From a bacterium (lineage in GTDB: Archaea > Thermoplasmatota > Thermoplasmata > Lutacidiplasmatales > UBA184): 5,888 bases of DNA. Under the pieces are notes generated by a model, which searched no databases, was not told the origin of the DNA, and saw nothing but the letters and a program-made list of their open reading frames with translations. Position 1 is the first letter of the stretch. Every line of letters begins with the position of its first letter. Positions 1-5,372 of this stretch are shown one piece after another. Location: positions 1 to 5,888 of the forward strand of contig JAKBKR010000146.1 of the NCBI GenBank assembly GCA_021832495.1, written 5' to 3'. The translations under genes were made by a program, and so were the position numbers.

Positions 1-186
1 GGCGGGCGCAATCCTCGTCTATCAAGCCCAGCGAATATGGGTGTCGCAAAAGGGGTCAGAAACCGCTCCGCCGTGAGCCGGGCCCCAAAATAGGGGTGTC
101 GCAAAAGGGACGTTTTGGGATAGGCAATGGCTTGCCGCAAAGTGTGGGTTGTGGTGGATAGAGGGGACATCATGAGCGTGGTGCCC
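1..186. other. non-coding left edge, downstream of the 250-aa gene
   Basis: I see no convincing gene here. The stretch holds the 21-bp direct repeat and the CCCAAAA/TTTTGGG inverted repeat. On the minus strand it is the region just past the stop codon of the 250-aa gene. Short T-runs (for example CCCTTTTGCG, in both repeat copies) could act as weak archaeal termination signals, but no strong hairpin followed by a T-tract is visible. Confidence 0.4.
34..109. repeat. 21-bp direct repeat, two copies, 55-bp period
   Basis: Copies lie at 34-54 and 89-109 and match at 20 of 21 positions. The invariant core is GGGTGTCGCAAAAGGG (39-54 and 94-109), preceded by AATA in both. The second copy sits inside an inverted repeat: CCCAAAA at 84-90 pairs with TTTTGGG at 113-119. 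The offset of 55 is not a multiple of three, so the repeat is not a conserved peptide in one frame. It could be a pair of protein-binding sites, or the subterminal part of an element mostly outside the window. The repeat is certain; its role is unknown. Confidence 0.75.
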
Positions 187-939
187 CTATCTTGGTCTCT
201 GTGACATAGGTAGGGAAGAGTTTCCCTGAGGGTGGAAGGCCGCAGAAATCAGGTCGCCCGTATCGGAAATCAGCTCCTTGGGATCTCGGCCAGATTTGAC
301 CTGATGATAGACTTCCAGCACCGACACGGGATCCCTTATGCTCCCTGATGGTAACTTCTTCCGTTTCAACATCCATCGGTCTAGCAGGATGCTGAGAGGC
401 AGGAGAATCACTGTGACAACTCCGATGACCTCAGCTGATTCGTAGAACGGAATCGCATTTGGACCTCTTGCAACAAGGGGACTGAAACTGACGAAGGCGA
501 GAAGGGCAAGGAGCAATCCCATGCAGGCAAGCAGAACTATTGTGACTCCGTAGGGGAAGTTCCAAGAATGGACGAACTTCTCCACCCTAGCGACTTCCGC
601 GTCCTCGATAGGCACACCGGCACGGATGCCTAGCATGGTTATCCTCAAACAGACCTCATCTACCTTGCTCAATCGGGCGTCGGCCACGGTCGGGGGTGGG
701 TATCTCTTCCAGATGGCGTTGAAGAGTTGGGCTGAGCCCCCTGAGAGCTTCCTGAGATGTTGCGGCTGAGTCTTTGCTTCCTCAGCTATGATGAGTGCGT
801 CATCAGGCGTGAAAGAGTAGCGAACCGCATCCTTGACAAAAGGACGGAACGGTTCCTTCTCAATCTCAGCGAAAGCCGTGGACAATCGCTCATAGGCAGC
901 ATTTATGTTTTCTTGAGGAGGACGGCCAAAGGGAAACAT
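187..939 (-). CDS. uncharacterised two-pass membrane protein, 250 aa
   Basis: I do not recognise this protein. The first ~125 residues are soluble, charged and probably helical. Membrane segment 1 spans about 131-153 (starting VTIVLLACMG) and segment 2 about 169-188 (VIGVVTVILLPLSILL). The latter ends in the basic stretch DRWMLKRKK, which fits a cytoplasmic side by the positive-inside rule. With two membrane passes this places both the N-terminal domain and the ~60-residue tail in the cytoplasm. The start is ATG at 939-937. There is no Shine-Dalgarno sequence, but a TATA-like box lies 25-32 nt upstream, suggesting a leaderless transcript. The stop is TAG at 187-189. A 437-nt gap separates it from the upstream gene, so it is probably transcribed alone. 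Codon and amino-acid composition look like a real gene, but the function is unknown. Confidence 0.75.
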   Translation of the reverse strand: MFPFGRPPQENINAAYERLSTAFAEIEKEPFRPFVKDAVRYSFTPDDALIIAEEAKTQPQHLRKLSGGSAQLFNAIWKRYPPPTVADARLSKVDEVCLRITMLGIRAGVPIEDAEVARVEKFVHSWNFPYGVTIVLLACMGLLLALLAFVSFSPLVARGPNAIPFYESAEVIGVVTVILLPLSILLDRWMLKRKKLPSGSIRDPVSVLEVYHQVKSGRDPKELISDTGDLISAAFHPQGNSSLPMSQRPR

Positions 940-963
940 CTTGCGAGTCTCAAGTGGGGCGCG

Positions 964-971
964 TACTTTAC
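964..971 (-). promoter_or_regulatory. candidate TATA box of the 250-aa gene
   Basis: On the minus strand the sequence AATAACGTAAAGTACGCG contains GTAAAGTA at 971-964, 25-32 nt before the ATG at 939. An archaeal TATA box lies about 25 nt before the transcription start, so transcription would begin at or very near the ATG. The match to a consensus TATA element is moderate. Confidence 0.4.
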
Positions 972-1074
972 GTTATTCGGGCCGAGCGGATCGGTCGATC
1001 TACCTGGATGTTGCTTGCCCCATGCCGAACCAAGCGGAAGCCATGTCGGAGCGAGGATCTCATCATCCGTACCG

Positions 1075-1092
1075 TTCTGAGTGAGCTCAGAA
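1075..1092. other. perfect 7-bp stem-loop beside repeat copy 1
   Basis: TTCTGAG (1075-1081) and CTCAGAA (1086-1092) form a perfect stem around a four-base loop. It lies three bases from repeat copy 1. In the minus direction it comes directly after the repeat, so repeat and hairpin could be one RNA or one element end. Confidence 0.5.
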
Positions 1093-1095
1093 GGT

Positions 1096-1164
1096 ATACC
1101 CTCTTCCCAAGGAACTGCTGGGAGCTACCAAAAGGGTCGCCACGTCCTCGATTTCTTACCATCG
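1096..1164. repeat. 69-nt intergenic direct repeat, copy 1
   Basis: This stretch matches 2225-2293 at 60 of 69 positions without gaps (about 87 %). The best conserved core is CAAAAGGGTYGCCACGTCCT, with a conserved CCCAAGGAAC to the left. The two copies are 1129 bp apart in direct orientation and bracket the 151-aa gene. Read on the minus strand, both copies share the short peptide frame EDVATLL(I/V)APS, but the changes are not mainly silent and in this copy a stop follows soon after. I therefore treat it as a non-coding repeat, or less likely the remnant of a duplicated gene end. Confidence 0.8.
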
Positions 1165-1288
1165 ACCCCTCTTCTCCGAATCCCCCGTCCAGAACGCCAC
1201 CTCTCGATTACAAGGGTCACTCTTGCGGCCGGTCGTATTGGGTGGGTTCTGCGCGCAGGGGGTCGCCGACCGAAGCCGGGGGCAAATC

Positions 1289-1308
1289 GGAGGGGGAACC
1301 CCGCCTCC
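1289..1308. other. GC-rich hairpin between minus-strand genes
   Basis: GGAGGGGGAACCCCGCCTCC folds as GGAG/CTCC plus GGGG/CCCC arms with a small bulge and a tight loop. It lies about 70-90 nt beyond the stop codon of the 151-aa gene on the minus strand. No T-tract follows, so a terminator role is only a guess. Confidence 0.3.
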
Positions 1309-1376
1309 TACTCTACACCCAAGGCCGTCAAAGAACTCCCGGGAAGGCTGAACACGTACCCTCATTTCTCTAGGTA

Positions 1377-1832
1377 CTATGGCTCAGAACTTGGGTATCT
1401 AGAACCGAGCACGAGCAAGACAACCGCCAATCCAAAGTCAGCGAAGAAGAGTAAGACACCCACTTGGAACCATTGGGGCCCCATAGTTAGGTCTAACAGA
1501 TAACCTAGCGATAGGGAAAACGGTGCGAGCAAGATAATGATGACGAACAGCCTGAAGAATTGCAGGTTGATACCGGCGTTCCCTTTTTCCCCCGGTAGAT
1601 GATAGGGCGGTAACCTGTACTGGTTCACCATGGCAAACACCAAGAGGCTCATGTTGACGAGGAGTGCGACTTCCGCAGGAAGAAGGAACTGGGATTCCCC
1701 TCGTACGACAAAAAAAGCCAGAGCAACTCCAGCAACTAGACTGACACCATAGGCGAGCCCCCAGCGATACCGGTTGCGTAATCGTTCATCGTAGTCCGCT
1801 TGATTATTATAATCTGGTACCCGTCTTTCCAT
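1377..1832 (-). CDS. uncharacterised four-pass membrane protein, 151 aa
   Basis: I do not recognise this small integral membrane protein. After a charged N-terminus (RRVPDYNNQADYDERLRNRY) there are four hydrophobic segments at about 24-43, 51-71, 91-113 and 122-143. The loop between segments 2 and 3 (QYRLPPYHLPGEKGNAG) is polar and the tail is short. The basic N-terminus and an even number of passes predict both ends in the cytoplasm. The start is ATG at 1832-1830. The bases just before it, GCAGGTAATC, resemble the archaeal Shine-Dalgarno complement but leave only about 4 nt of spacing. A weak TATA-like CATAGC lies about 23-28 nt upstream. The gene is set apart by 437 and 560 nt from its neighbours and is bracketed by the two copies of a 69-nt repeat, so it may have arrived or been duplicated as a cassette. 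Confidence 0.75.
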   Translation of the reverse strand: MERRVPDYNNQADYDERLRNRYRWGLAYGVSLVAGVALAFFVVRGESQFLLPAEVALLVNMSLLVFAMVNQYRLPPYHLPGEKGNAGINLQFFRLFVIIILLAPFSLSLGYLLDLTMGPQWFQVGVLLFFADFGLAVVLLVLGSRYPSSEP

Positions 1833-1930
1833 GATTACCTGCTCGGATTATCCAAGCTATGGATTCTGGGTCATCCGGGTTTCGGGTGGGTAAACCCCGA
1901 TGGAGAGGGGAAGGGCCCTGCCGCTTCCAG

Positions 1931-1950
1931 GAGAAGGCACCCGCCTTCTC
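1931..1950. other. perfect 8-bp stem-loop upstream of the 151-aa gene
   Basis: GAGAAGGC (1931-1938) pairs exactly with GCCTTCTC (1943-1950) around the loop ACCC. It is 99-118 nt before the start codon of the 151-aa gene on the minus strand. It could be part of an RNA, a transcription-factor site or a terminator stem for upstream transcription. No T-tract adjoins it. Confidence 0.45.
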
Positions 1951-2224
1951 TGTCGGCGTAGGATGGACGTATCTGGGCACCACTCCCTTCATCTGGTCAC
2001 CCACCCAATTGTCGGATGAACCTACTTTGCATTACCCCTTACCAGTCTTGCGTGAACTTTCACGAACCGGCCCCATAGCGAAAGGATAGATCCGCCCACC
2101 TATCAACTCTGCGACCTCTCGTTCGGGTCAAGGAACTGGAGGCTCCAGGTTTCCCTCCCTCATCCGTAGCGCGTGTCCGGATTCCCGTGGAGCAAACGCT
2201 CTCCAACATCCCGGAGTTGATCCC

Positions 2225-2293
2225 ATACCCTCTACCCAAGGAACCGCTGGGAGCGATCAAAAGGGTTGCCACGTCCTCGAATCTTGACCATCG
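2225..2293. repeat. 69-nt intergenic direct repeat, copy 2
   Basis: This is the partner of 1096-1164, with nine substitutions, four of them clustered in the last 15 bases. It lies 100-168 nt past the stop codon of the secreted-protein gene on the minus strand. On that strand it contains ACCCTTTTG, as copy 1 does, which could serve as a T-run for termination. About 20 nt beyond it (minus direction) lies a short hairpin at 2188-2205, paralleling the hairpin next to copy 1, though the hairpin sequences differ. Confidence 0.8.
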
Positions 2294-2392
2294 CTACCAG
2301 ACATAGCCTTGACCGTCGTTTGTGTCATGTTTCCCGTCTACCTTATTCTCCAGCGTGATAGGAACTGGGGTGGTTCCCGGGTCCATTGCCGG

Positions 2393-3478
2393 CTACTTCG
2401 GTACGGTCGGGTCAGCAGAGCTCAGCTCTTCCCTGTCACGAAAAACTCGTCCAAGGTTTCCATTCCACGCAGCGATGAACACGATTGCCATGAGGGCAAC
2501 CCCTATTCCGACTGCAAGCCAGGTTGCCGTAGCGAACCACTGTGTCGATGACGGTAGAGGGGGCGCTTTGCCAACGGTCGACGGCACGGGAGAGAAGAGG
2601 ATCCATGGATCGTATGCGAGGGAGGAGTAACCGCCCGGCGCATCGGTGAAGTTCAGAAGCACCTCGGAGGTCGCGTGCCCGAGGGGGTTTGGGGGATAGT
2701 ATGTCCCGACGGCCACATCTACGCTAAGGGGGGTTCCTGAACTTCCCTCAGAGGCGTTGCCTCCAAAGTTATACCCTGCGAGTGCTGCGTGCGTCACGTT
2801 ATCGAGATCCATCAATGTACGGTTCCCGGGATAGAAAGTTGGAGTCGAGTAGACTGGGGCATGGGCGAAGATCATGATGCCCAGCTGATCGGCGTTGCTG
2901 ATCCATGGCCATCCGGCTTCCTTGAAGTCGAACTTGATTTCCCACCGGTCCGAGCCCGTGTGCATGACGTGGAAGATAATCGTGACGTTCACGTTCCCCA
3001 GGACGTGGGTTCCCTGAGGCCAACCCACGTTCTGAGCATAGTCCGGATTCCAGTTCCCCGAGGAGTTGGTCACGAAGTCCTCCCAAGTCGTCGTAAAGTT
3101 CGTTTCCTGCGCGGTGCCAGTGACGGTGGTATTCTCGGGTAGTGGATAGAGGAGATTGCTCTGTGCGACCACACTGTTCCCTGAGGTGATCTCCACGAGT
3201 TCGCCGAACCCGAAGTCGAACGTGTCGTTGGAGGAGCCATTCCACGCGAGGTAGGCGGGTTGTTGGCTGTTCTCCTGGCTGATGCAGCCGCCGTCGAAGG
3301 TTGTCGCGTTCGGACCGACACAAATCGACGAGGTACCGCTCGGATGAGTGAGCAAAGCAACGACCACCGATGGCGATGCGGGGGTTGCGTGAGCCATGGA
3401 CGTAGGGGCAGCCAGCCCGACGAGCCCCACTGCGGCAATCAGAATCGCAGCGAGGATCACCCTAATTGAATCGCTCAT
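2393..3478 (-). CDS. secreted, C-terminally membrane-anchored glycoprotein-like protein, 361 aa
   Basis: I do not recognise the family. Residues 1-31 form a signal peptide: short polar N-terminus with Arg6, hydrophobic core VILAAILIAAVGLVGLAA, and a likely cleavage after AHA (residue 31). The ~280-residue exterior part is rich in Asn, Ser, Thr, Gly and aromatics and contains 11 N-x-S/T sequons (Asn 57, 80, 84, 116, 127, 138, 164, 219, 227, 241, 276). Its only two cysteines, 53 and 65, could form a disulphide. A single transmembrane helix at about 315-338 (within ATATWLAVGIGVALMAIVF) is followed by a cytoplasmic tail starting NLGRVFRDRE. The protein would be displayed on the cell surface and glycosylated. 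No catalytic motif is visible. The start is ATG at 3478-3476, with a TATA-like box 24-33 nt upstream and no Shine-Dalgarno sequence. It is divergent from the interrupted plus-strand gene. Confidence 0.85.
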   Translation of the reverse strand: MSDSIRVILAAILIAAVGLVGLAAPTSMAHATPASPSVVVALLTHPSGTSSICVGPNATTFDGGCISQENSQQPAYLAWNGSSNDTFDFGFGELVEITSGNSVVAQSNLLYPLPENTTVTGTAQETNFTTTWEDFVTNSSGNWNPDYAQNVGWPQGTHVLGNVNVTIIFHVMHTGSDRWEIKFDFKEAGWPWISNADQLGIMIFAHAPVYSTPTFYPGNRTLMDLDNVTHAALAGYNFGGNASEGSSGTPLSVDVAVGTYYPPNPLGHATSEVLLNFTDAPGGYSSLAYDPWILFSPVPSTVGKAPPLPSSTQWFATATWLAVGIGVALMAIVFIAAWNGNLGRVFRDREELSSADPTVPK

Positions 3479-3501
3479 GGATGGACAAGCCGACTATGAG
3501 G

Positions 3502-3511
3502 TATAATCAAA
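3502..3511 (-). promoter_or_regulatory. TATA box of the secreted-protein gene
   Basis: Minus-strand TTTGATTATA (3511-3502) lies 24-33 nt before the ATG at 3478. This spacing predicts transcription starting at the ATG or a base or two before it, that is, a leaderless mRNA. It is the clearest TATA element in the window. Confidence 0.6.
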
Positions 3512-3512
3512 C

Positions 3513-3540
3513 GCTCAGTGCAAAGCTTGGAGCATTGAGC
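3513..3540. promoter_or_regulatory. 28-bp dyad, candidate operator between divergent promoters
   Basis: GCTCAGTGC (3513-3521) and GCATTGAGC (3532-3540) are inverted copies with one mismatch, separated by 10 bp (AAAGCTTGGA). The dyad abuts the TATA box of the secreted-protein gene, where TFB would contact DNA, and lies 25 bp from the TATA-like box of the plus-strand gene. Half-site spacing of about two helical turns suits a dimeric helix-turn-helix protein. The adjacent plus-strand gene looks like such a protein, so autoregulation is a reasonable inference. Confidence 0.5.
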
Positions 3541-3564
3541 CACGTGCTACGGCGTCTCTCGGAC

Positions 3565-3573
3565 ACGTATTAG
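3565..3573 (+). promoter_or_regulatory. candidate TATA box of the interrupted plus-strand gene
   Basis: ACGTATTAG sits 24-32 nt before the GTG at 3597, the same distance seen for the other genes here. No Shine-Dalgarno sequence precedes the GTG (CACACCTCTT). The match to a TATA consensus is modest. Confidence 0.35.
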
Positions 3574-3596
3574 GGAGCGAGCGCCTCACACCTCTT

Positions 3597-3932
3597 GTGC
3601 GACCGTTGACCTCCAACGAAGCCTACGTCTTAGCACTTCTTCTGGGCAGTGGGATCGAGGAGTCAGAGAGGTCTCGGGTCAGTCGCTCGGGTCTACCGCG
3701 GGCAACGTATCAGAGCATTCGTCGTCGTGCCTACGCTGCAGGATGGTTGCTTGATCGATTCGTCCCCGCGCCGACCACCCTGGGGCGAACGGCGGCGCTC
3801 TTTGTCGTGGCCCATCCTTTTGCTGACAAAGCAAGAGTGGCGTTTCGCACATTCCTGAGCCCTCCCTCTTGGCAGGGTGAGCCCACCTCGGCTATCGGGA
3901 CAGGGCCAGCACCTCCACGAGGGGGCGGGTAA
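3597..3932 (+). pseudogene. 5' part of a helix-turn-helix protein gene, truncated by the insertion sequence
   Basis: The frame starts at GTG 3597. An in-frame stop at 3504 and no better start codon in between support this choice. Native sequence runs for 80-82 codons, to 3836-3842, where the element's inverted repeat begins. The remaining ~30 codons, to TAA at 3930, are element sequence antisense to the transposase end, so any product is a chimera. The native part looks like a winged-helix domain: helix NEAYVLALLLGSG (7-19), helix-turn-helix around ESERSRVSRSGLPRATYQSI (22-41), recognition-like helix with RRRAYAAGWL (42-51), then a beta-rich stretch FVPAPTTLGRTAALFVVAHP (55-74). This suggests DNA binding, perhaps at the neighbouring dyad. 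It is divergent from the secreted-protein gene. I do not recognise the exact family. The 3' part should lie after 5389, but no clean continuation is visible there. Confidence 0.6.
3837..3853 (+). repeat. left terminal inverted repeat of the insertion sequence
   Basis: GTGGCGTTTCGCACATT, matching the right end at 15 of 17 positions. It is 38 bp past the transposase stop codon (3892). The 11-bp core TTTCGCACATT (3843-3853) is exact in both ends. Confidence 0.8.
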
Positions 3933-5274
3933 TTTTCGCAAGATGCTGGGTTCCCCCGCACCTCGAGGAAATCTCCTCCCGCCACAGTTCCCTCCTCAGC
4001 GCGGACACCGCGTCCACGAACGAGGGCCGCTCCTTCTTCGGATACCACGGGAGCTTCGGGACCTTGGGCTTCGGCCCCTGGGTCTCGAGATACCATGTCC
4101 AGATCATCGAGTAGAGCCAGAAGGCGAGGGAGGCGGCCCGCTCCGGGCCCACCCCCTTCCAGGTCTGTGGCTCCTCTCCACCCAGCGACTGCTTCGAACT
4201 CCGGAACGTATCTTCCACGGGCCAGCGTCCGAAATAGTGGCTCACCACCGCCCCGGGGGCCATCGCCAGGTCCGTGGTGAAGAACACGTCGTCCTTCTCC
4301 CGCCCCCTCGGGTCCCGGGAGACCACCACCCGGACCGGCCGGTCCGGGCAGACATGGTACCAGAGGGCGTCCCGGGAGAGCAGGAGGCGCTGGGCCATCC
4401 TCCCCCGTCGGTCCACCCAGGCCCGCTTCCACCCCTTCTTCGTCCTCTTCGCCCATGTCTTCGGGGTGGGGAGGCGCCTCCCCTTCTTCCGAGGTCTCCC
4501 CACGCGCCCCGGGCGGCGGGGCGGAGGGAGGGCGTAGAGCGCCGCGTCCTTCCGCATCCGAGAGGTGACCTCGGTGCGCGGGAGCTTCCAACCCGCGAGC
4601 GGAGCGTAGGCCCCGTCGGCGATGAGGTGGAACGTGCGGTCCGGGAAGAGGCCGGCCAGCTTCTGGACCATCTGGGCGACGAGGACCAAGTGGCTGACGC
4701 CGCCCTTGCGGTAGAGGCGGACGTCCAGGGGAAGGGCGAGGGGCTCCCCTCCCCAGGGAGGTCGGACGCGAAGGGCCAGGGGGACGAGGTTGAGGCCCCG
4801 GTCGTAGACCACGCTCTTGCCCCCGGAGCGCACAGCATCGCGGAAGACCCCGGCGCCCTCGATCTTGCGCCCCGGGCGATGGAAGAGGGTGTCGTCGGTG
4901 AGGAGGTCGATCCTCCCCTCGGGGGCGAAGAGGCGCACGAGGAGCAGGGCGGTGAGGGTCCAGAGCTCTTCCAAGGACCAGGAGGCGCACCGTACGAGGC
5001 GGTGGTAGGCGTCGTGGGGACGTCGCGAGACCAGGCCTCCTCCGCGCATCATCCCGGTAACGGTCCGCCGCACCGGACAGACGACCCAGGAGGTGGCGAG
5101 CTCCCGGAAGATGGCGAAGCCCGGGGCTGTGAAGACCGGGGCGAAGAGGGCGAGGAGATCCCTCCAGCCCTCGCCCTTGGGGCGAAGGTTCCACTGGACC
5201 GGCGAGTTCTTGAGGGTGGGCGGTGCAGAGAGGGTCGCAGCTTCACGGCTGCCCCCGCGGCGGTGTTGCTTCAC
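3892..5274 (-). CDS. IS4/IS701-type DDE transposase, 460 aa, apparently functional
   Basis: This enzyme would cut and rejoin the element's ends. The catalytic triad is visible: Asp127/Asp128 in LLTDDTLFHRPG, Asp220 in HLIADGAY, and Glu354 in YFGRWPVEDTFRSSK. The last motif fits the IS4 signature Y(2)R(3)E(6)K exactly (Tyr347, Arg350, Glu354, Lys361). Between the second Asp and Glu lies a very basic stretch at 252-291 (RRPGRVGRPRKKGRR and following), as expected in the beta-strand insertion domain of this group. Residues 30-115 form a helical DNA-binding N-terminus. Length and reading frame are intact. The start is taken as GTG at 5274; an in-frame TAG at 5298 rules out a longer form from any upstream ATG, and the next in-frame ATG is at codon 75. 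A TATA-like box and a hairpin lie upstream. It is markedly G+C-rich, so long spurious frames overlap it on both strands. Assignment to IS4 versus the related IS701 family is uncertain. Confidence 0.92.
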   Translation of the reverse strand: MKQHRRGGSREAATLSAPPTLKNSPVQWNLRPKGEGWRDLLALFAPVFTAPGFAIFRELATSWVVCPVRRTVTGMMRGGGLVSRRPHDAYHRLVRCASWSLEELWTLTALLLVRLFAPEGRIDLLTDDTLFHRPGRKIEGAGVFRDAVRSGGKSVVYDRGLNLVPLALRVRPPWGGEPLALPLDVRLYRKGGVSHLVLVAQMVQKLAGLFPDRTFHLIADGAYAPLAGWKLPRTEVTSRMRKDAALYALPPPRRPGRVGRPRKKGRRLPTPKTWAKRTKKGWKRAWVDRRGRMAQRLLLSRDALWYHVCPDRPVRVVVSRDPRGREKDDVFFTTDLAMAPGAVVSHYFGRWPVEDTFRSSKQSLGGEEPQTWKGVGPERAASLAFWLYSMIWTWYLETQGPKPKVPKLPWYPKKERPSFVDAVSALRRELWREEISSRCGGTQHLAKITRPLVEVLALSR

Positions 5275-5295
5275 ATCGGCAGCGTCGCGGGGTGA

Positions 5296-5303
5296 CTATC
5301 AAA
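5296..5303 (-). promoter_or_regulatory. candidate TATA box of the transposase gene
   Basis: Minus-strand TTTGATAG (5303-5296) begins like the TTTGATTATA of the secreted-protein gene and lies 22-29 nt before the GTG at 5274. This suggests a leaderless transposase mRNA driven from within the element. Confidence 0.4.
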
Positions 5304-5307
5304 CCGC

Positions 5308-5326
5308 GGGGTTCCACTCGAACCCC
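5308..5326. other. perfect 7-bp hairpin inside the right end of the element
   Basis: GGGGTTC (5308-5314) and GAACCCC (5320-5326) flank a five-base loop. The hairpin lies between the right inverted repeat and the transposase promoter. A transcript entering from outside would carry this stem ahead of the start codon, while one from the internal promoter would not. It may thus damp read-through expression, as such stems do in several bacterial insertion sequences. Confidence 0.45.
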
Positions 5327-5372
5327 CGGTCCCCCCTCTCGGTCAGCTACGCCGCGCTCAGGACGGGATCAA

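Larger units (their letters stand above)
940..1376. other. 437-nt intergenic region with repeat copy and hairpins
   Basis: No convincing gene. Plus-strand open frames here (954-1373 and 1081-1503) are rich in Arg, Pro and Ser, lack recognisable structure, and one runs into the opposite-strand 151-aa gene, so I reject them. The region contains, on the minus-strand direction of travel, a GC-rich hairpin (1289-1308), the 69-nt repeat copy 1 (1096-1164), a 7-bp stem-loop (1075-1092), and the promoter of the 250-aa gene. Such a long gap is unusual for a compact archaeal genome and suggests a non-coding RNA, a decayed gene or a decayed element. Confidence 0.5.
1833..2392. other. 560-nt intergenic region with repeat copy and hairpins
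   Basis: No convincing gene. The open frames here are short and of shadow-like composition. The region holds the 69-nt repeat copy 2 (2225-2293), a perfect 8-bp stem-loop (1931-1950), a small palindrome CGTGAACTTTCACG (2051-2064), and a hairpin GAGC-AAAC-GCTC (2190-2201). It separates the secreted-protein gene from the 151-aa gene on the minus strand. It would hold the terminator of the former and the promoter of the latter. The length and structure leave room for a non-coding RNA, but I recognise no known class. Confidence 0.5.

Noticed and set aside
34..109. Possible CRISPR array from the 21-bp repeats.
   Set aside because: Only two copies, with a unit length of 55 bp and no further copy through position 186; the second copy is inside an unrelated inverted repeat, and no cas gene is present.
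1060..1066. ATGATGA on the minus strand resembling the C box of an archaeal C/D guide RNA.
   Set aside because: No D box CTGA follows at a suitable distance on that strand and no C'/D' pair is visible.
954..1503. Plus-strand open frames of about 140 aa in the gap between the two small membrane-protein genes.
   Set aside because: They are Arg/Pro/Ser-rich with no hydrophobic core or motif, and one overlaps the well-supported gene at 1377-1832 on the other strand.
2799..3323. Alternative minus and plus frames (174 aa and 117 aa) within the surface-protein gene.
   Set aside because: The 361-aa frame has a signal peptide, anchor and sequons in the right order plus a matching TATA box; the others are composition shadows.
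3877..5295. Very long open frames overlapping the transposase gene (472 aa on the plus strand; 487 aa in another minus frame, 3731-5194).
   Set aside because: Their composition (Gly, Pro, Arg, Glu-rich, low complexity) is typical of shadows of a G+C-rich gene, and the frame at 3892-5274 has all catalytic transposase motifs.
5308..5356. tRNA-like bits on the minus strand (GGTTCGAG near a T-arm-like stem and GTAGCT near a D-arm-like stretch).
   Set aside because: The T-loop lacks the conserved closing C, no anticodon arm or acceptor pairing fits, and the length between the parts is too short. The stem is better read as a simple hairpin in the element end.
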